Source of the DNA: an uncultured Emticicia sp.
GTDB taxonomy: Bacteria > Bacteroidota > Bacteroidia > Cytophagales > Spirosomataceae
Length of the DNA stretch: 64,000 nt
Direction: 5' to 3'
NCBI RefSeq assembly: GCF_937903345.1
Contig: NZ_CALCZQ010000062.1
Location: 62,001-126,000, forward strand
This document shows positions 9,677 to 18,477 of this stretch, piece by piece (position 1 is the stretch's first letter; each line of letters starts with the position of its first letter). Made by a program: the position numbers and the translations under genes. A model generated the notes under the pieces. The model searched no databases. It was not told where the DNA came from and saw only the letters and a program-made list of their open reading frames with translations.

Positions 9677-10513
9677 ATGAAAAAAATACTCCTTACAATT
9701 AGCTTATCTATGTTAATAGGCAATTCTTTTGCCCAAGACCCTAATTTTCATATTTATCTCTGCATTGGTCAGTCAAATATGGAAGGTGCAGCTCGTATAG
9801 AACCCCAAGACACCATAAATATCGACAGTCGTTTCAAAATTTTGGAGGCCTTAGATTGTCCAAAACTAAACCGTCAAAAAGGGCAATGGTACATGGCCAA
9901 ACCACCACTTTGCCGTTGTGATACTCGCCTTTCTCCAGCCGATTATTTTGGTCGCACAATGATTCAAAATATGCCTCAAAACCAGACTCTTGGCTTGGTT
10001 CATGTAGCGGTGGCAGGAAGTAAAATTGAAATTTTTGATAAAGCAAAATACAAAACCTATCTTGATTCATCAGCTAAAGAAAGACCTTGGATGATAAATA
10101 TGGCCAATTCTTACGGCGGAAATCCTTATGAAAGATTAATTGAAATGGCTAAAATTGCCCAAAAATCAGGGGTAATTAAAGGGATTTTGCTTCATCAAGG
10201 CGAGTCGAATACTGGCGATAAAACTTGGCCAACTCAAGTGAAAAAGATTTATGATGATATTTTAGCAGATTTAGGTATTGCCCCCAATTCTATTCCTCTG
10301 TTAGCTGGTGAAATGGTGGACGCTGAGCAAGGTGGCAAATGTGCCAGCCATAATATCATCATTGCAACACTACCGCAATCAATTCCTAAAGCCATTGTAG
10401 TTTCGTCTATTGATCTTTCTGCTGCCAAAGATGGTTTACATTTCGATTCCGCAGGTGTGCGTGAGTTCGGAAAACGTTATGCTGAAGCCTTAATGCAATA
10501 TTCAAAAAAATAA
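9677..10513 (+). CDS. Secreted SGNH-type carbohydrate esterase (CE6/sialate O-acetylesterase-like)
   Basis: A 278-residue protein with a signal peptide ending FAQ at residue 20. The nucleophile Ser33 lies in GQSNMEG, the oxyanion segment is LLHQGESNTGD around residue 175, and the C-terminal DGLHFDSAG supplies the Asp/His pair. These blocks define the SASA/CE6 family, which removes acetyl groups from xylan or related sugars. Its place between GH43 enzymes and other esterases supports acetylxylan as substrate, though this is inferred from context. It is 22 bases upstream of the next esterase. Confidence 0.82.
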   Translation: MKKILLTISLSMLIGNSFAQDPNFHIYLCIGQSNMEGAARIEPQDTINIDSRFKILEALDCPKLNRQKGQWYMAKPPLCRCDTRLSPADYFGRTMIQNMPQNQTLGLVHVAVAGSKIEIFDKAKYKTYLDSSAKERPWMINMANSYGGNPYERLIEMAKIAQKSGVIKGILLHQGESNTGDKTWPTQVKKIYDDILADLGIAPNSIPLLAGEMVDAEQGGKCASHNIIIATLPQSIPKAIVVSSIDLSAAKDGLHFDSAGVREFGKRYAEALMQYSKK

Positions 10514-10535
10514 ATAGAAATATTTCTCGAAAAAA

Positions 10536-11417
10536 ATGAAAACTAAATTATTCATAATTGCTGCTCTTTTCTGTGGATTTTCTGCTTTTTCGCAAGAGAA
10601 AATCAATTTATATCCAAATGGAGTTCCAAATTCTAAGCCGTCAAGTATAACTGAGTCTGGTACGGAGCGAGGATTATATAAAGGAATTACGAACCCGACG
10701 CTCGAATATATAAAACCCGAAAAACCTAATGGTACTGCCATAATTGTGATTGCTGGCGGTGGTTATGGTGTTATTGTTTATAACGGAGAAGGACTAGGAA
10801 CTGCTAAAAGTTTGGCCGAAAAAGGTATTTCTGCTTTTGTACTAAAATATCGCCTACCAAGCGATGAAATCATGCAAGATAAGAAAATCGGACCGTTGCA
10901 AGATGTGCAGCAGTCAATCAAATATTTGCGTGAAAATGCTGATAAATATGGAATTGATAAAAGTAAAATTGGCGTAATGGGTTTCAGTGCGGGTGGGCAT
11001 TTGGCAAGTACAGCCGCCACACATTTTGAAAAATCATACATAGAAAATCTACAAAATACTAGTCTCCGACCTGATTTTCAAATACTCGTTTATCCTGTTA
11101 TTACGATGCAAGATGCTCTTACCCATGGCGGTTCTCGTGATGCTTTAATTGGTAAAAATCCTTTGCAAGAAGATAAAGACTTGTTTTCTAATGAATTACA
11201 AGTAAAAGCCAATACGCCAATAACATGGCTAACTCACGCCGCCGATGATAAAGTGGTAGACGTGGACAATAGTATCTCCTATTTTGAGCAATTACGCAAA
11301 AATAAAGTCGAAGTTGAAATGCACATTTTTCCGAAAGGTGACCACGGATTTATATTTCGCCAAAAAGGTTGGATGAACCCGCTGTTTGATTGGATGGAAC
11401 GAAATAAGATTATTTAA
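10536..11417 (+). CDS. Secreted alpha/beta-hydrolase (acetylxylan esterase-like)
   Basis: A 293-residue protein with a signal peptide ending FSQ at residue 20. The nucleophile Ser151 is in GFSAGGHLAS, the oxyanion motif is IAGGGY near residue 73, the acid is in THAADDKVVDVDN and the catalytic His is in FPKGDHGF. The HGGGY-like loop and size fit the BD-FAE/endo-1,4-beta-xylanase-associated esterases that deacetylate xylan side chains. A decayed esterase tail follows directly after its stop. Confidence 0.82.
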   Translation: MKTKLFIIAALFCGFSAFSQEKINLYPNGVPNSKPSSITESGTERGLYKGITNPTLEYIKPEKPNGTAIIVIAGGGYGVIVYNGEGLGTAKSLAEKGISAFVLKYRLPSDEIMQDKKIGPLQDVQQSIKYLRENADKYGIDKSKIGVMGFSAGGHLASTAATHFEKSYIENLQNTSLRPDFQILVYPVITMQDALTHGGSRDALIGKNPLQEDKDLFSNELQVKANTPITWLTHAADDKVVDVDNSISYFEQLRKNKVEVEMHIFPKGDHGFIFRQKGWMNPLFDWMERNKII

Positions 11418-11663
11418 AACCGACCTAATAAGAAATGTAATACCTTGCCAATATCAATCATTTCAAATCCTTCCAAAACCAACAAAAATTTCAAATTGCT
11501 TTTTTCGGGAATTGGCACAGAAGATTTCTTGTATAGAGGCACAACTGAATGAGAAAACTATTTGAAAGACAAGAAAATTAATTTCAAAAGTTACGTAACT
11601 GACGGTGAGCATACTTGGACGAACGTGAACAAATACCTCAATGAAACATTGCCACTTTATTAA
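11418..11663 (+). pseudogene. Remnant: C-terminal end of a CE1-like esterase
   Basis: Directly downstream, in the same frame as the preceding gene but beyond its stop, the sequence reads PSKTNKNFKLLFSGIGTEDF, then a TGA after RGTTE, then SYVTDGEHTWTNVNKYLNETLP and TAA at 11661-11663. The LLFSGIGTED and DGEHTWTNV blocks match the terminal acid and histidine region of the esterase-D/feruloyl-esterase genes downstream. With no nucleophile region and an internal stop, it is a dead fragment of a third CE1 gene. Confidence 0.65.
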
Positions 11664-11701
11664 TTAAAAAAACATAAAATTCAATATTCAACCTTTAAAA
11701 A

Positions 11702-12817
11702 ATGAAAAACTTTCTCAAAATTAGCCTTCTCGCTTCTACGATAATGAGTAGCATCAACATTGTACAAGCTCAACAGGCGGCCGTAAAAGAAGACTTTAAG
11801 CCTTCGGTATTAAATCAACCACAACAAGAATATCCAATGGTAAACTCTCAAGGTTATGCCCGATTTAAAATCGTTGCACCTGCAGCCGATAGCGTCAGAG
11901 TCAGTTTAGGTCTTGGTGGAAAAGGCGGCACTAAACTCGCCAAAGCTGAAGATGGAACTTGGATGGGAACTACAGAAGGCCCTATGGACGAAGGTTTTCA
12001 CTACTATAATGTAAAAATAGACGGGGGCAAATTCAACGACCCAGGCACCTTAAATTACTACGGTTCAGTTCGTTGGGAAAGTGGCATCGAGATTCCAGCA
12101 GCAGACCAAGATTTCTATGCTCTAAAAAATGTTCCTCACGGAAATGTTCAACAAATTCTTTTTCCTTCACTGAGCACCGGCACTTCTCGCCGAGCATTTG
12201 TTTATACACCCCCTGGTTACGAAAAAGGAAAAGGAAAATATCCAGTTTTGTACTTACAACACGGTTGGGGCGAAGATGAAACTGCTTGGATGAATCAAGG
12301 AAGAGCCAATTTAATTATGGATAACCTCATTGCCGAAGGTAAAATCAAGCCTTTTATAATTGTAAATACTTATGGAATGACAAACGAGGTGAAATGGGGT
12401 AAAATGAAAGAATTCAAAATCGAACCATTCCAAAAAGTATTAATTGATGAGTTAATCCCTTTCGTTGATGCCAATTTCAGAACAATCGCCAAAAAAGAAC
12501 AGCGTGCAATGGCGGGTCTTTCGATGGGTGGAATGGAAACAAAGACCATTTCTCTGAACAAACCAGAGGTGTTTGCCTACTACGGTTTATTAAGTGGTGG
12601 AACTTACGCTTCAACCGATTTTAAGGACAAACCACAGCCAAAATTGATATTTTTGAGTTGCGGAAGTAAAGAACGCCCTGATGGTATTCGCAAGGCATTA
12701 GAAGAATTAAAAACAGCTGGTTTTAATGCAGTAAGTTATATTTCAGAAGGAACAGCCCACGAATTCCAAACATGGAGACGTAGTTTGCTTGCAATGGCTC
12801 CTTTGCTTTTTAAATAG
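11702..12817 (+). CDS. Secreted CE1 family esterase with N-terminal E-set domain
   Basis: A 371-residue protein with a signal peptide ending VQAQ at residue 24. Residues about 40-135 form an early-set (CBM48/isoamylase N-like) beta-sandwich (FKIVAPAADSVRVSL, GFHYYNVKIDG), and residues about 150-371 an esterase-D alpha/beta hydrolase with Ser275 in AGLSMGGMET and the catalytic His in GTAHEFQTWR. XynZ/Fae-like enzymes of this design cleave feruloyl or acetyl esters on arabinoxylan. Ferulate is usually linked to arabinose, so the location next to arabinofuranosidases fits. Confidence 0.85.
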   Translation: MKNFLKISLLASTIMSSINIVQAQQAAVKEDFKPSVLNQPQQEYPMVNSQGYARFKIVAPAADSVRVSLGLGGKGGTKLAKAEDGTWMGTTEGPMDEGFHYYNVKIDGGKFNDPGTLNYYGSVRWESGIEIPAADQDFYALKNVPHGNVQQILFPSLSTGTSRRAFVYTPPGYEKGKGKYPVLYLQHGWGEDETAWMNQGRANLIMDNLIAEGKIKPFIIVNTYGMTNEVKWGKMKEFKIEPFQKVLIDELIPFVDANFRTIAKKEQRAMAGLSMGGMETKTISLNKPEVFAYYGLLSGGTYASTDFKDKPQPKLIFLSCGSKERPDGIRKALEELKTAGFNAVSYISEGTAHEFQTWRRSLLAMAPLLFK

Positions 12818-12828
12818 TTATCAGTAAA

Positions 12829-12865
12829 CTCCTCTCAAAAGTAGAGGAAGTTGGTGTGGTTAAAT
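12829..12865 (+). repeat. Lone imperfect copy of the DUF559-unit end sequence
   Basis: Between the two CE1 genes lies a hairpin (CCTCT at 12831-12835, AGAGG at 12843-12847) followed by a tail ending GTGGTTAAAT. The left end of the DUF559 unit near 33.35 kb has the same plan: a CCCCTCC/GGAGGGG hairpin followed by a G-rich tail ending in the same GTGGTTAAAT. No DUF559 gene is present here, so it would be a solo, degenerate copy. Confidence 0.45.
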
Positions 12866-12900
12866 CGTTTAAAAACAATACATTACAAAAATCTATTCAC

Positions 12901-14823
12901 ATGAAAAATTTTATATTGGCTTTCTTGATTTTGTGTAGTTTCATTTCTTTCGCACAAAAAATGGAAAAAGAAATGCCAAAAGGTTATGAACAAGAAAAAA
13001 TGGGCATAACCAAAGGAAAAATTGACACCGTACTTTACGAATCCAAAACCGTAGGAAGCACTCGTAAAACATTGGTTTATACGCCGCCAAACTACGATAA
13101 AAAGAAAAAATATCCTGTATTTTATCTACTTCATGGCATCGGTGGTGATCATTTAGAGTGGTTTAAAGGAGCAAATCCACAGAACATTTTGGATAATCTT
13201 TTTGCTGAGGGGAAAATCCAACCAATGATTGTTGTGATGCCAAATGGCCGTGCGATGAAAGACGACCGCTCGTCAGGAAATATTATGGCTCCAGACAAAG
13301 TTCAAGCTTTTGCAACTTTTGAAAAAGACCTATTAAATGACCTTATTCCTTTTATCGAAAAAACATATCCTGCACTTACTGATAAGGATAATAGAGCAAT
13401 TGCGGGTCTTTCGATGGGTGGTGGTCAATCACTTAATTTTGGTTTAGGAAATTTAGATAAATTTTCGTGGGTTGGGGGATTTTCTTCCGCCCCAAATACC
13501 AAAGTGCCAAAGGAGTTAATGCCAAATCCCGAAGAAGCTAAAAAGAAATTGAAGTTACTCTTCATTTCTTGTGGCGATGCCGATGGATTAATAACATTTA
13601 GCAAACGTACACACGATTATATGTACGAAAATGATGTACCACATATTTATTATTTAGAAGCTGGCGGACACGATTTCAAAGTTTGGAAAAACGGACTTTA
13701 TATGTTTTCGCAATTTTTATTTAAGCCTACAAACCCAAGTAGTTTTACTAAATATTCGGTGCTCGGAACACCCGCTGCCAGCAATATCCGTAATGCAAAA
13801 TACCCACAGATTTTACCCGATAATCGAGTAATTTTCAAAGTAAAAGCTCCAGAAGCTCAGAAAGTGCAAATAGATTTAGGCAAAAAATACGACATGGTAA
13901 AAGATACCAGTGGGTTTTGGAACGTGACAACCGATTCAATCAGTCGTGGGTTTCATTATTATTCACTCTTAATTGATGGCCTTGCCGTAGCTGACCCAGC
14001 AAGCGAAACTTTTTATGGTATGAGCCGCATGGCAAGTGGCATAGAAATTCCATACAAAGAAGGCAGCTTTTATGCCTTGAAAGATGTGCCACATGGCGAT
14101 ATCCGAATCAAAAAGTATTTCTCAAAAGCCACTAACTCTTGGCGAGAAATGTATTTATATACCCCAGCAGGTTATGATAAATCAACTGAAAAATATCCAG
14201 TTTTGTATCTTTTACACGGCGGTGGCGAAGACCAACGTGGTTGGGCAACACAAGGAAAAACTGATTTAATTTTAGATAATCTTATTGCTGAAAACAAAGC
14301 TAAGCCAATGATAATTGTGCTGGTTGATGGTAATTTCTACGGCGGTGGCGGTGGTATCGCAGGATTTGGTATTCAACAACTCAATCAATTTGAAAATGAA
14401 CTAAAAAATGCCGTGATTCCATTTGTGGAAGCGAATTATAGAGTCATGACCGATGCCAAAAATCGAGCTTTGGCAGGTCTTTCGATGGGTGGCTTGCAAA
14501 CTTTGCACACAGGCGTTCGCAATTCTGATTTATTCAATTATCTCGGAGTTTTTAGTTCGGGTTGGTGGGCAAATAATACCAAACTTTCAGACCCACAGTA
14601 TGAATTCATGAAAACAAACAAAGATAAAATCAATGCCAACATCAAAGAGTTTTGGATTTCGCAGGGTGGTAAAGAAGACATTGCTCACGCCAATTGCCAA
14701 ATAATGATGAAAAAAATGGATGAAATGGAAATAAAATACAATTATAGTGAATATGCTGGCGGTCATACTTGGCCAGTATGGCGACATGACATATATTTGT
14801 TCTCTCAGTTATTATTTAAGTAA
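12901..14823 (+). CDS. Two-domain CE1 esterase fusion with a central E-set domain
   Basis: I start at 12901 (signal peptide MKNFILAFLILCSFISFAQ), giving 640 residues; a GTG at 12856 in frame lies inside the repeat and is unlikely. Residues 40-275 are a first CE1 hydrolase with Ser171 in GLSMGGGQS and His in AGGHDFKVW. Residues 300-395 are an E-set domain. Residues 400-640 are a second CE1 hydrolase with Ser527 in GLSMGGLQT and His in AGGHTWPVW. Both triads look complete. The E-set plus second hydrolase mirror the gene upstream, so this is a tandem duplication fused to another esterase. It probably removes feruloyl and/or acetyl groups. Confidence 0.87.
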   Translation: MKNFILAFLILCSFISFAQKMEKEMPKGYEQEKMGITKGKIDTVLYESKTVGSTRKTLVYTPPNYDKKKKYPVFYLLHGIGGDHLEWFKGANPQNILDNLFAEGKIQPMIVVMPNGRAMKDDRSSGNIMAPDKVQAFATFEKDLLNDLIPFIEKTYPALTDKDNRAIAGLSMGGGQSLNFGLGNLDKFSWVGGFSSAPNTKVPKELMPNPEEAKKKLKLLFISCGDADGLITFSKRTHDYMYENDVPHIYYLEAGGHDFKVWKNGLYMFSQFLFKPTNPSSFTKYSVLGTPAASNIRNAKYPQILPDNRVIFKVKAPEAQKVQIDLGKKYDMVKDTSGFWNVTTDSISRGFHYYSLLIDGLAVADPASETFYGMSRMASGIEIPYKEGSFYALKDVPHGDIRIKKYFSKATNSWREMYLYTPAGYDKSTEKYPVLYLLHGGGEDQRGWATQGKTDLILDNLIAENKAKPMIIVLVDGNFYGGGGGIAGFGIQQLNQFENELKNAVIPFVEANYRVMTDAKNRALAGLSMGGLQTLHTGVRNSDLFNYLGVFSSGWWANNTKLSDPQYEFMKTNKDKINANIKEFWISQGGKEDIAHANCQIMMKKMDEMEIKYNYSEYAGGHTWPVWRHDIYLFSQLLFK

Positions 14824-14841
14824 AACCGATTTAGAAATAAA

Positions 14842-16383
14842 GTGAAAAAAATAATCTTATCATTTATTGCAGGCTGTTTTGTTCTTACTGCAACAGCCCA
14901 AACCAAAATCACGTTGAACACGGATTTGGCAAAAACTAAAATCAATAAACATATTTATGGACACTTTGCCGAGCATTTAGGTCGCTGTATTTATGGTGGA
15001 ATGTATGTTGGTGAAAGCAATACCAAAATTCCGAATACTGCTGGTGTACGTAACGACGTAATTGCCGCCCTCAAAGACCTAAAAGTACCAAATCTACGTT
15101 GGCCAGGAGGATGTTTTGCCGATGCATATCAGTGGAAGGACGGTATCGGGCCGAAAGAAAAACGCCCTAAAATGGTCAATGTTTGGTGGGGTGGCGTGAC
15201 GGAAGATAATAGTTTCGGTACGCACGATTTCCTTGACCTTTGTGAAAAAATCGGAGCAGAACCGTACTTGGCAGGAAATGTCGGTAGTGGATCAGTTCAA
15301 GATTTGGCCGACTGGGTAAGTTACGTAAACCAGCCAACGGGTAGCCCAATGTCTGACCTACGTATTCAAAATGGTCGTAAACAACCTTGGAACGTAAAAA
15401 TTTGGGGTGTTGGCAACGAGGCATGGGGTTGCGGTGGAAACATGACTCCCGAATATTACGCCAATATTTACCGCCAATATGCTACTTTTATGAAAGATAT
15501 TACGCCCGAGTCGAAACTTTATAAAGTAGCATCAGGTGCCAGTAGTGATGATTTTGCTTGGACAGAAACCTTGATGAAAAACATTCCACACAATATGATG
15601 TCGGCATTGGCATTGCATCACTATTCGGTTTTGAGTTGGAAAGAGACAAAAGGCCCGTCGGTTGGTTTTACAGAAGCACAATATTTCAAAACAATGGATG
15701 AAGCTTGGAAAATGGAAGAATTCATAACCAAGCATAGCACCATCATGGACAAATACGACCCACAGAAAAAAATTGATTTAATTGTGGACGAATGGGGCGG
15801 CTGGTACGAAACCGATGCAGAAGGCAAAGGTGCTTTATATCAACAAAACACCATGCGTGATGCCATGATTGCAGGTTTGACGCTCAATATTTTCAATAAT
15901 CACGCTGAGCGTGTTCGTGGGGCAAACTTAGCTCAAATCGTCAATGTTTTGCAAGCAGTTATTTTGACAAACGAAGAAAAAATGTTGCTAACGCCTACAT
16001 TTCACGTAATGAAAATGTATAACGTACATCAAGATGCTACGCTTGTACCGATGGACATCGAATCGCCAGCGTATGAGTTCAATGGCAAAAAACTGACCGC
16101 AGTAAATTCATCGGCTTCAAAAGATACTTCAGGAGCATTAAATATCTCGTTAACTAACATTGATTTTCACAAATCACACGAGGTTACAATCAATCTCAGA
16201 GGTGAAGATTTCTCAAAAGTTTCGGGACAAATCTTAGCATCTGCAAACATCAGTGACCACAATACTTTTGAGCAGCCAAACAAGGTTTCGGTTAAAGATT
16301 TTTCTGGAGCAAAACTGGAGAAAGGTGTATTAAAACTCATAATTCCAGCCTATTCTGTTATTGTTTTGAAAGCAACTAAGTAA
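14842..16383 (+). CDS. GH51 alpha-L-arabinofuranosidase
   Basis: A 513-residue protein beginning with GTG at 14842 and a signal peptide ending ATAQ at residue 20. The (beta/alpha)8 barrel carries the acid/base Glu193 in WGVGNEAWG and the nucleophile Glu317 in LIVDEWGGWY, and the C-terminal beta domain closes near residue 510. Family members release terminal arabinofuranose from arabinoxylan and arabinan. The export signal suggests periplasmic action. The gene starts 18 bases after the esterase and precedes araB, so released arabinose would feed the kinase/epimerase pathway. Confidence 0.92.
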   Translation: MKKIILSFIAGCFVLTATAQTKITLNTDLAKTKINKHIYGHFAEHLGRCIYGGMYVGESNTKIPNTAGVRNDVIAALKDLKVPNLRWPGGCFADAYQWKDGIGPKEKRPKMVNVWWGGVTEDNSFGTHDFLDLCEKIGAEPYLAGNVGSGSVQDLADWVSYVNQPTGSPMSDLRIQNGRKQPWNVKIWGVGNEAWGCGGNMTPEYYANIYRQYATFMKDITPESKLYKVASGASSDDFAWTETLMKNIPHNMMSALALHHYSVLSWKETKGPSVGFTEAQYFKTMDEAWKMEEFITKHSTIMDKYDPQKKIDLIVDEWGGWYETDAEGKGALYQQNTMRDAMIAGLTLNIFNNHAERVRGANLAQIVNVLQAVILTNEEKMLLTPTFHVMKMYNVHQDATLVPMDIESPAYEFNGKKLTAVNSSASKDTSGALNISLTNIDFHKSHEVTINLRGEDFSKVSGQILASANISDHNTFEQPNKVSVKDFSGAKLEKGVLKLIIPAYSVIVLKATK

Positions 16384-16591
16384 TTTAGCTTTGAAAAAAA
16401 TCAGTATTCAACAACTAAAAAGGGCAATCCTTTATCAGCGTGGTAAAGAAAAATACCAAAGTAAATTGAATACCTTTCACTATTTTATTTCTGATTCCAT
16501 GAGATAAAATTCGAATGTTTTTTAGTAAAAATATTGCGGCAATGGAATTGCATACAATTTTACTACTTATCTGAGTTAAATAAAATAATAA

Positions 16592-16611
16592 TTGTGTACA
16601 AGTTAACACAA
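16592..16611. promoter_or_regulatory. Possible arabinose-regulator operator before araB
   Basis: TTGTGT (16592-16597) and ACACAA (16606-16611) form an inverted repeat with an 8-base spacer ending 6 bases before the araB ATG. Its position suits a repressor site of AraR type, but no regulator gene lies in the window and I found no second copy by eye. Confidence 0.35.
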
Positions 16612-16617
16612 GAATAA

Positions 16618-18255
16618 ATGAAGAGCACATACACAATAGGAGTTGATTACGGAACAGATTCGGTACGAGCATTGGTAGTAAATACCCAAACTGGTGAAAA
16701 TATTGGAACAGCCGTACATTATTACAAGCGTTGGAAACAAGGTTTGTATTGTAATCCGTCAATTTCGCAATTCAGACAACACCCACTTGATTATCTTGAA
16801 GGGCTTGAAAGTGCTGTAAAAGAAGCATTAGAAAATCTTTCAGCAGAAATCAAACAAAATATCGTTGGCATTTCTATCGATACCACGGGTTCTACGCCTG
16901 TAGCTGTCGATGAAAACGGAACTCCTTTGGCGATGCTGCCTGAATTTGCCGAAAATCCTAACGGAATGTTTATTCTTTGGAAAGACCACACCGCCAACGC
17001 TGAAGCCGAAGAAATCAATCGTTTAGCTCATAGCTGGAGCGTTGATTTTACAAAATATGTAGGAGGAATTTATTCTTCTGAATGGTATTGGGCAAAGATT
17101 CTCCGAACACTTAGAGTAGATAAAAGTATTCGTAAAAAAGCCTTTTCTTGGGTGGAGCATTGTGATTGGATTTCAGCTGTTTTGACTGGCGATACAAATC
17201 CACTCACGATGAAACGTTCTCGTTGTGCTGCGGGTCATAAAGCCATGTGGCACGAAGAATTTGAAGGACTTCCATCGGAAGAATTTTTCGCACAACTCGA
17301 CCCACTTTTGGCTGGTTTACGTGATAGACTTTTCAGAAATACCTATACTTCTGATGAGTCAATGGGAAAAATATCGACAGAATGGGCAACAAAATTAGGC
17401 CTTTCAAAAAATGTAACCATAGGTGTTGGGGCTTTTGATTGCCACATGGGAGCAGTTGGTGCCGAAATCGAGCCGTATGATTTTGTACGTGTAATGGGTA
17501 CTTCTACTTGTGATATGCTCATTGCTCCTACTGAGGAAATCGGCCATTTGCTTATTAAAGGCATTTGTGGGCAAGTTGATGGCTCTATCATTCCGAATAT
17601 GCTCGGTATGGAAGCAGGACAATCGGCTTATGGCGATTATTACGCGTGGTTTCAAAGTATTATCACCGAACCTGTGCGTGAACTTTTAGGTGAAAAAGCC
17701 GCCGAAGAGCTTTCACAAAAACTGATTCCTTATTTATCAGAGAAGGCTTCTCTCCTACCCATTTCAGAAAATGACCCAGTTGCAACCGATTGGATTAACG
17801 GACGACGAACTCCCGATGCAAACCATGAGTTAAAAGCGGCATTTATGGGTCTAAATTTAGGAACAGATGCCATAAAAATCTTCAAAATGATTGTAGAAGC
17901 AACGGCTTTCGGCTCGAAGGCAATTATTGATAGATTTATCAGTGAAGGTGTGCCAATTAAGCAAGTAATTGCCATTGGTGGAGTTGCAAAAAAATCACCA
18001 TTTGTGATGCAAACACTTTCGGATGTACTTCATATGCCAATAAAAGTGGCAAGTTCCGACCAAGCTTGTGCCTTAGGTGCAGCAATGAATGCGGCGGTAG
18101 CAGCGGGTATTTATCATAATCTTCAAGATGCACAAAAAGCGATGGGTTCGGGTTTTGATGCTCGTTACGAACCACGGGCTGTTTATGTTGAAGTTTACCA
18201 GAAATTATATGACAAATATCAAAATTTAGGGAAGTTCACTGAAAACAATGCTTGA
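16618..18255 (+). CDS. araB: Ribulokinase
   Basis: A 545-residue cytoplasmic FGGY-family kinase that phosphorylates L-ribulose with ATP. The N-terminal phosphate loop is GVDYGTDSVRALVV (residues 8-21), the substrate region contains GGIYSSEWYWAKIL, and the C-terminal ATP site contains VIAIGGVAKKSPFVMQTLSD. Length and motifs agree with AraB rather than xylulokinase. The last 8 bases overlap the start of the truncated araA, and araD follows, which is the usual araBAD-like neighbourhood. A candidate operator sits just upstream. Confidence 0.93.
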   Translation: MKSTYTIGVDYGTDSVRALVVNTQTGENIGTAVHYYKRWKQGLYCNPSISQFRQHPLDYLEGLESAVKEALENLSAEIKQNIVGISIDTTGSTPVAVDENGTPLAMLPEFAENPNGMFILWKDHTANAEAEEINRLAHSWSVDFTKYVGGIYSSEWYWAKILRTLRVDKSIRKKAFSWVEHCDWISAVLTGDTNPLTMKRSRCAAGHKAMWHEEFEGLPSEEFFAQLDPLLAGLRDRLFRNTYTSDESMGKISTEWATKLGLSKNVTIGVGAFDCHMGAVGAEIEPYDFVRVMGTSTCDMLIAPTEEIGHLLIKGICGQVDGSIIPNMLGMEAGQSAYGDYYAWFQSIITEPVRELLGEKAAEELSQKLIPYLSEKASLLPISENDPVATDWINGRRTPDANHELKAAFMGLNLGTDAIKIFKMIVEATAFGSKAIIDRFISEGVPIKQVIAIGGVAKKSPFVMQTLSDVLHMPIKVASSDQACALGAAMNAAVAAGIYHNLQDAQKAMGSGFDARYEPRAVYVEVYQKLYDKYQNLGKFTENNA

Positions 18256-18397
18256 TTTAAAACAATTTGAAGCTTGGTTTATAGCAGGTAGCCAATATTT
18301 GTACGAAGAAGAAACACTTCTTCAGGTTGATGAATATTCAAAAATCATGGCCAATTTCTTCAATAATTCGCCCCAAAGTAAAAATTGTATCTATTGA
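18248..18397 (+). pseudogene. araA: L-arabinose isomerase, N-terminal fragment only
   Basis: An ATG at 18248 overlaps the araB stop by 8 bases and opens a 49-codon frame beginning MLDLKQFEAWFIAGSQYLYE, the typical AraA N-terminus, continuing EETLLQVDEYSKIMANFFN before a TGA at 18395-18397. Full AraA proteins are around 500 residues; the remaining 450 are missing and araD begins 80 bases later. The preserved start and coupling to araB show that the gene was once intact here and was lost by internal deletion. Confidence 0.85.
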
Positions 18398-18477
18398 AGA
18401 TAAGGCAAATTAGAATTTAGATTGATGTGATTTTATGCAAAATTGAAATTTAATTGCAAAACTACCTAAGATTATAA

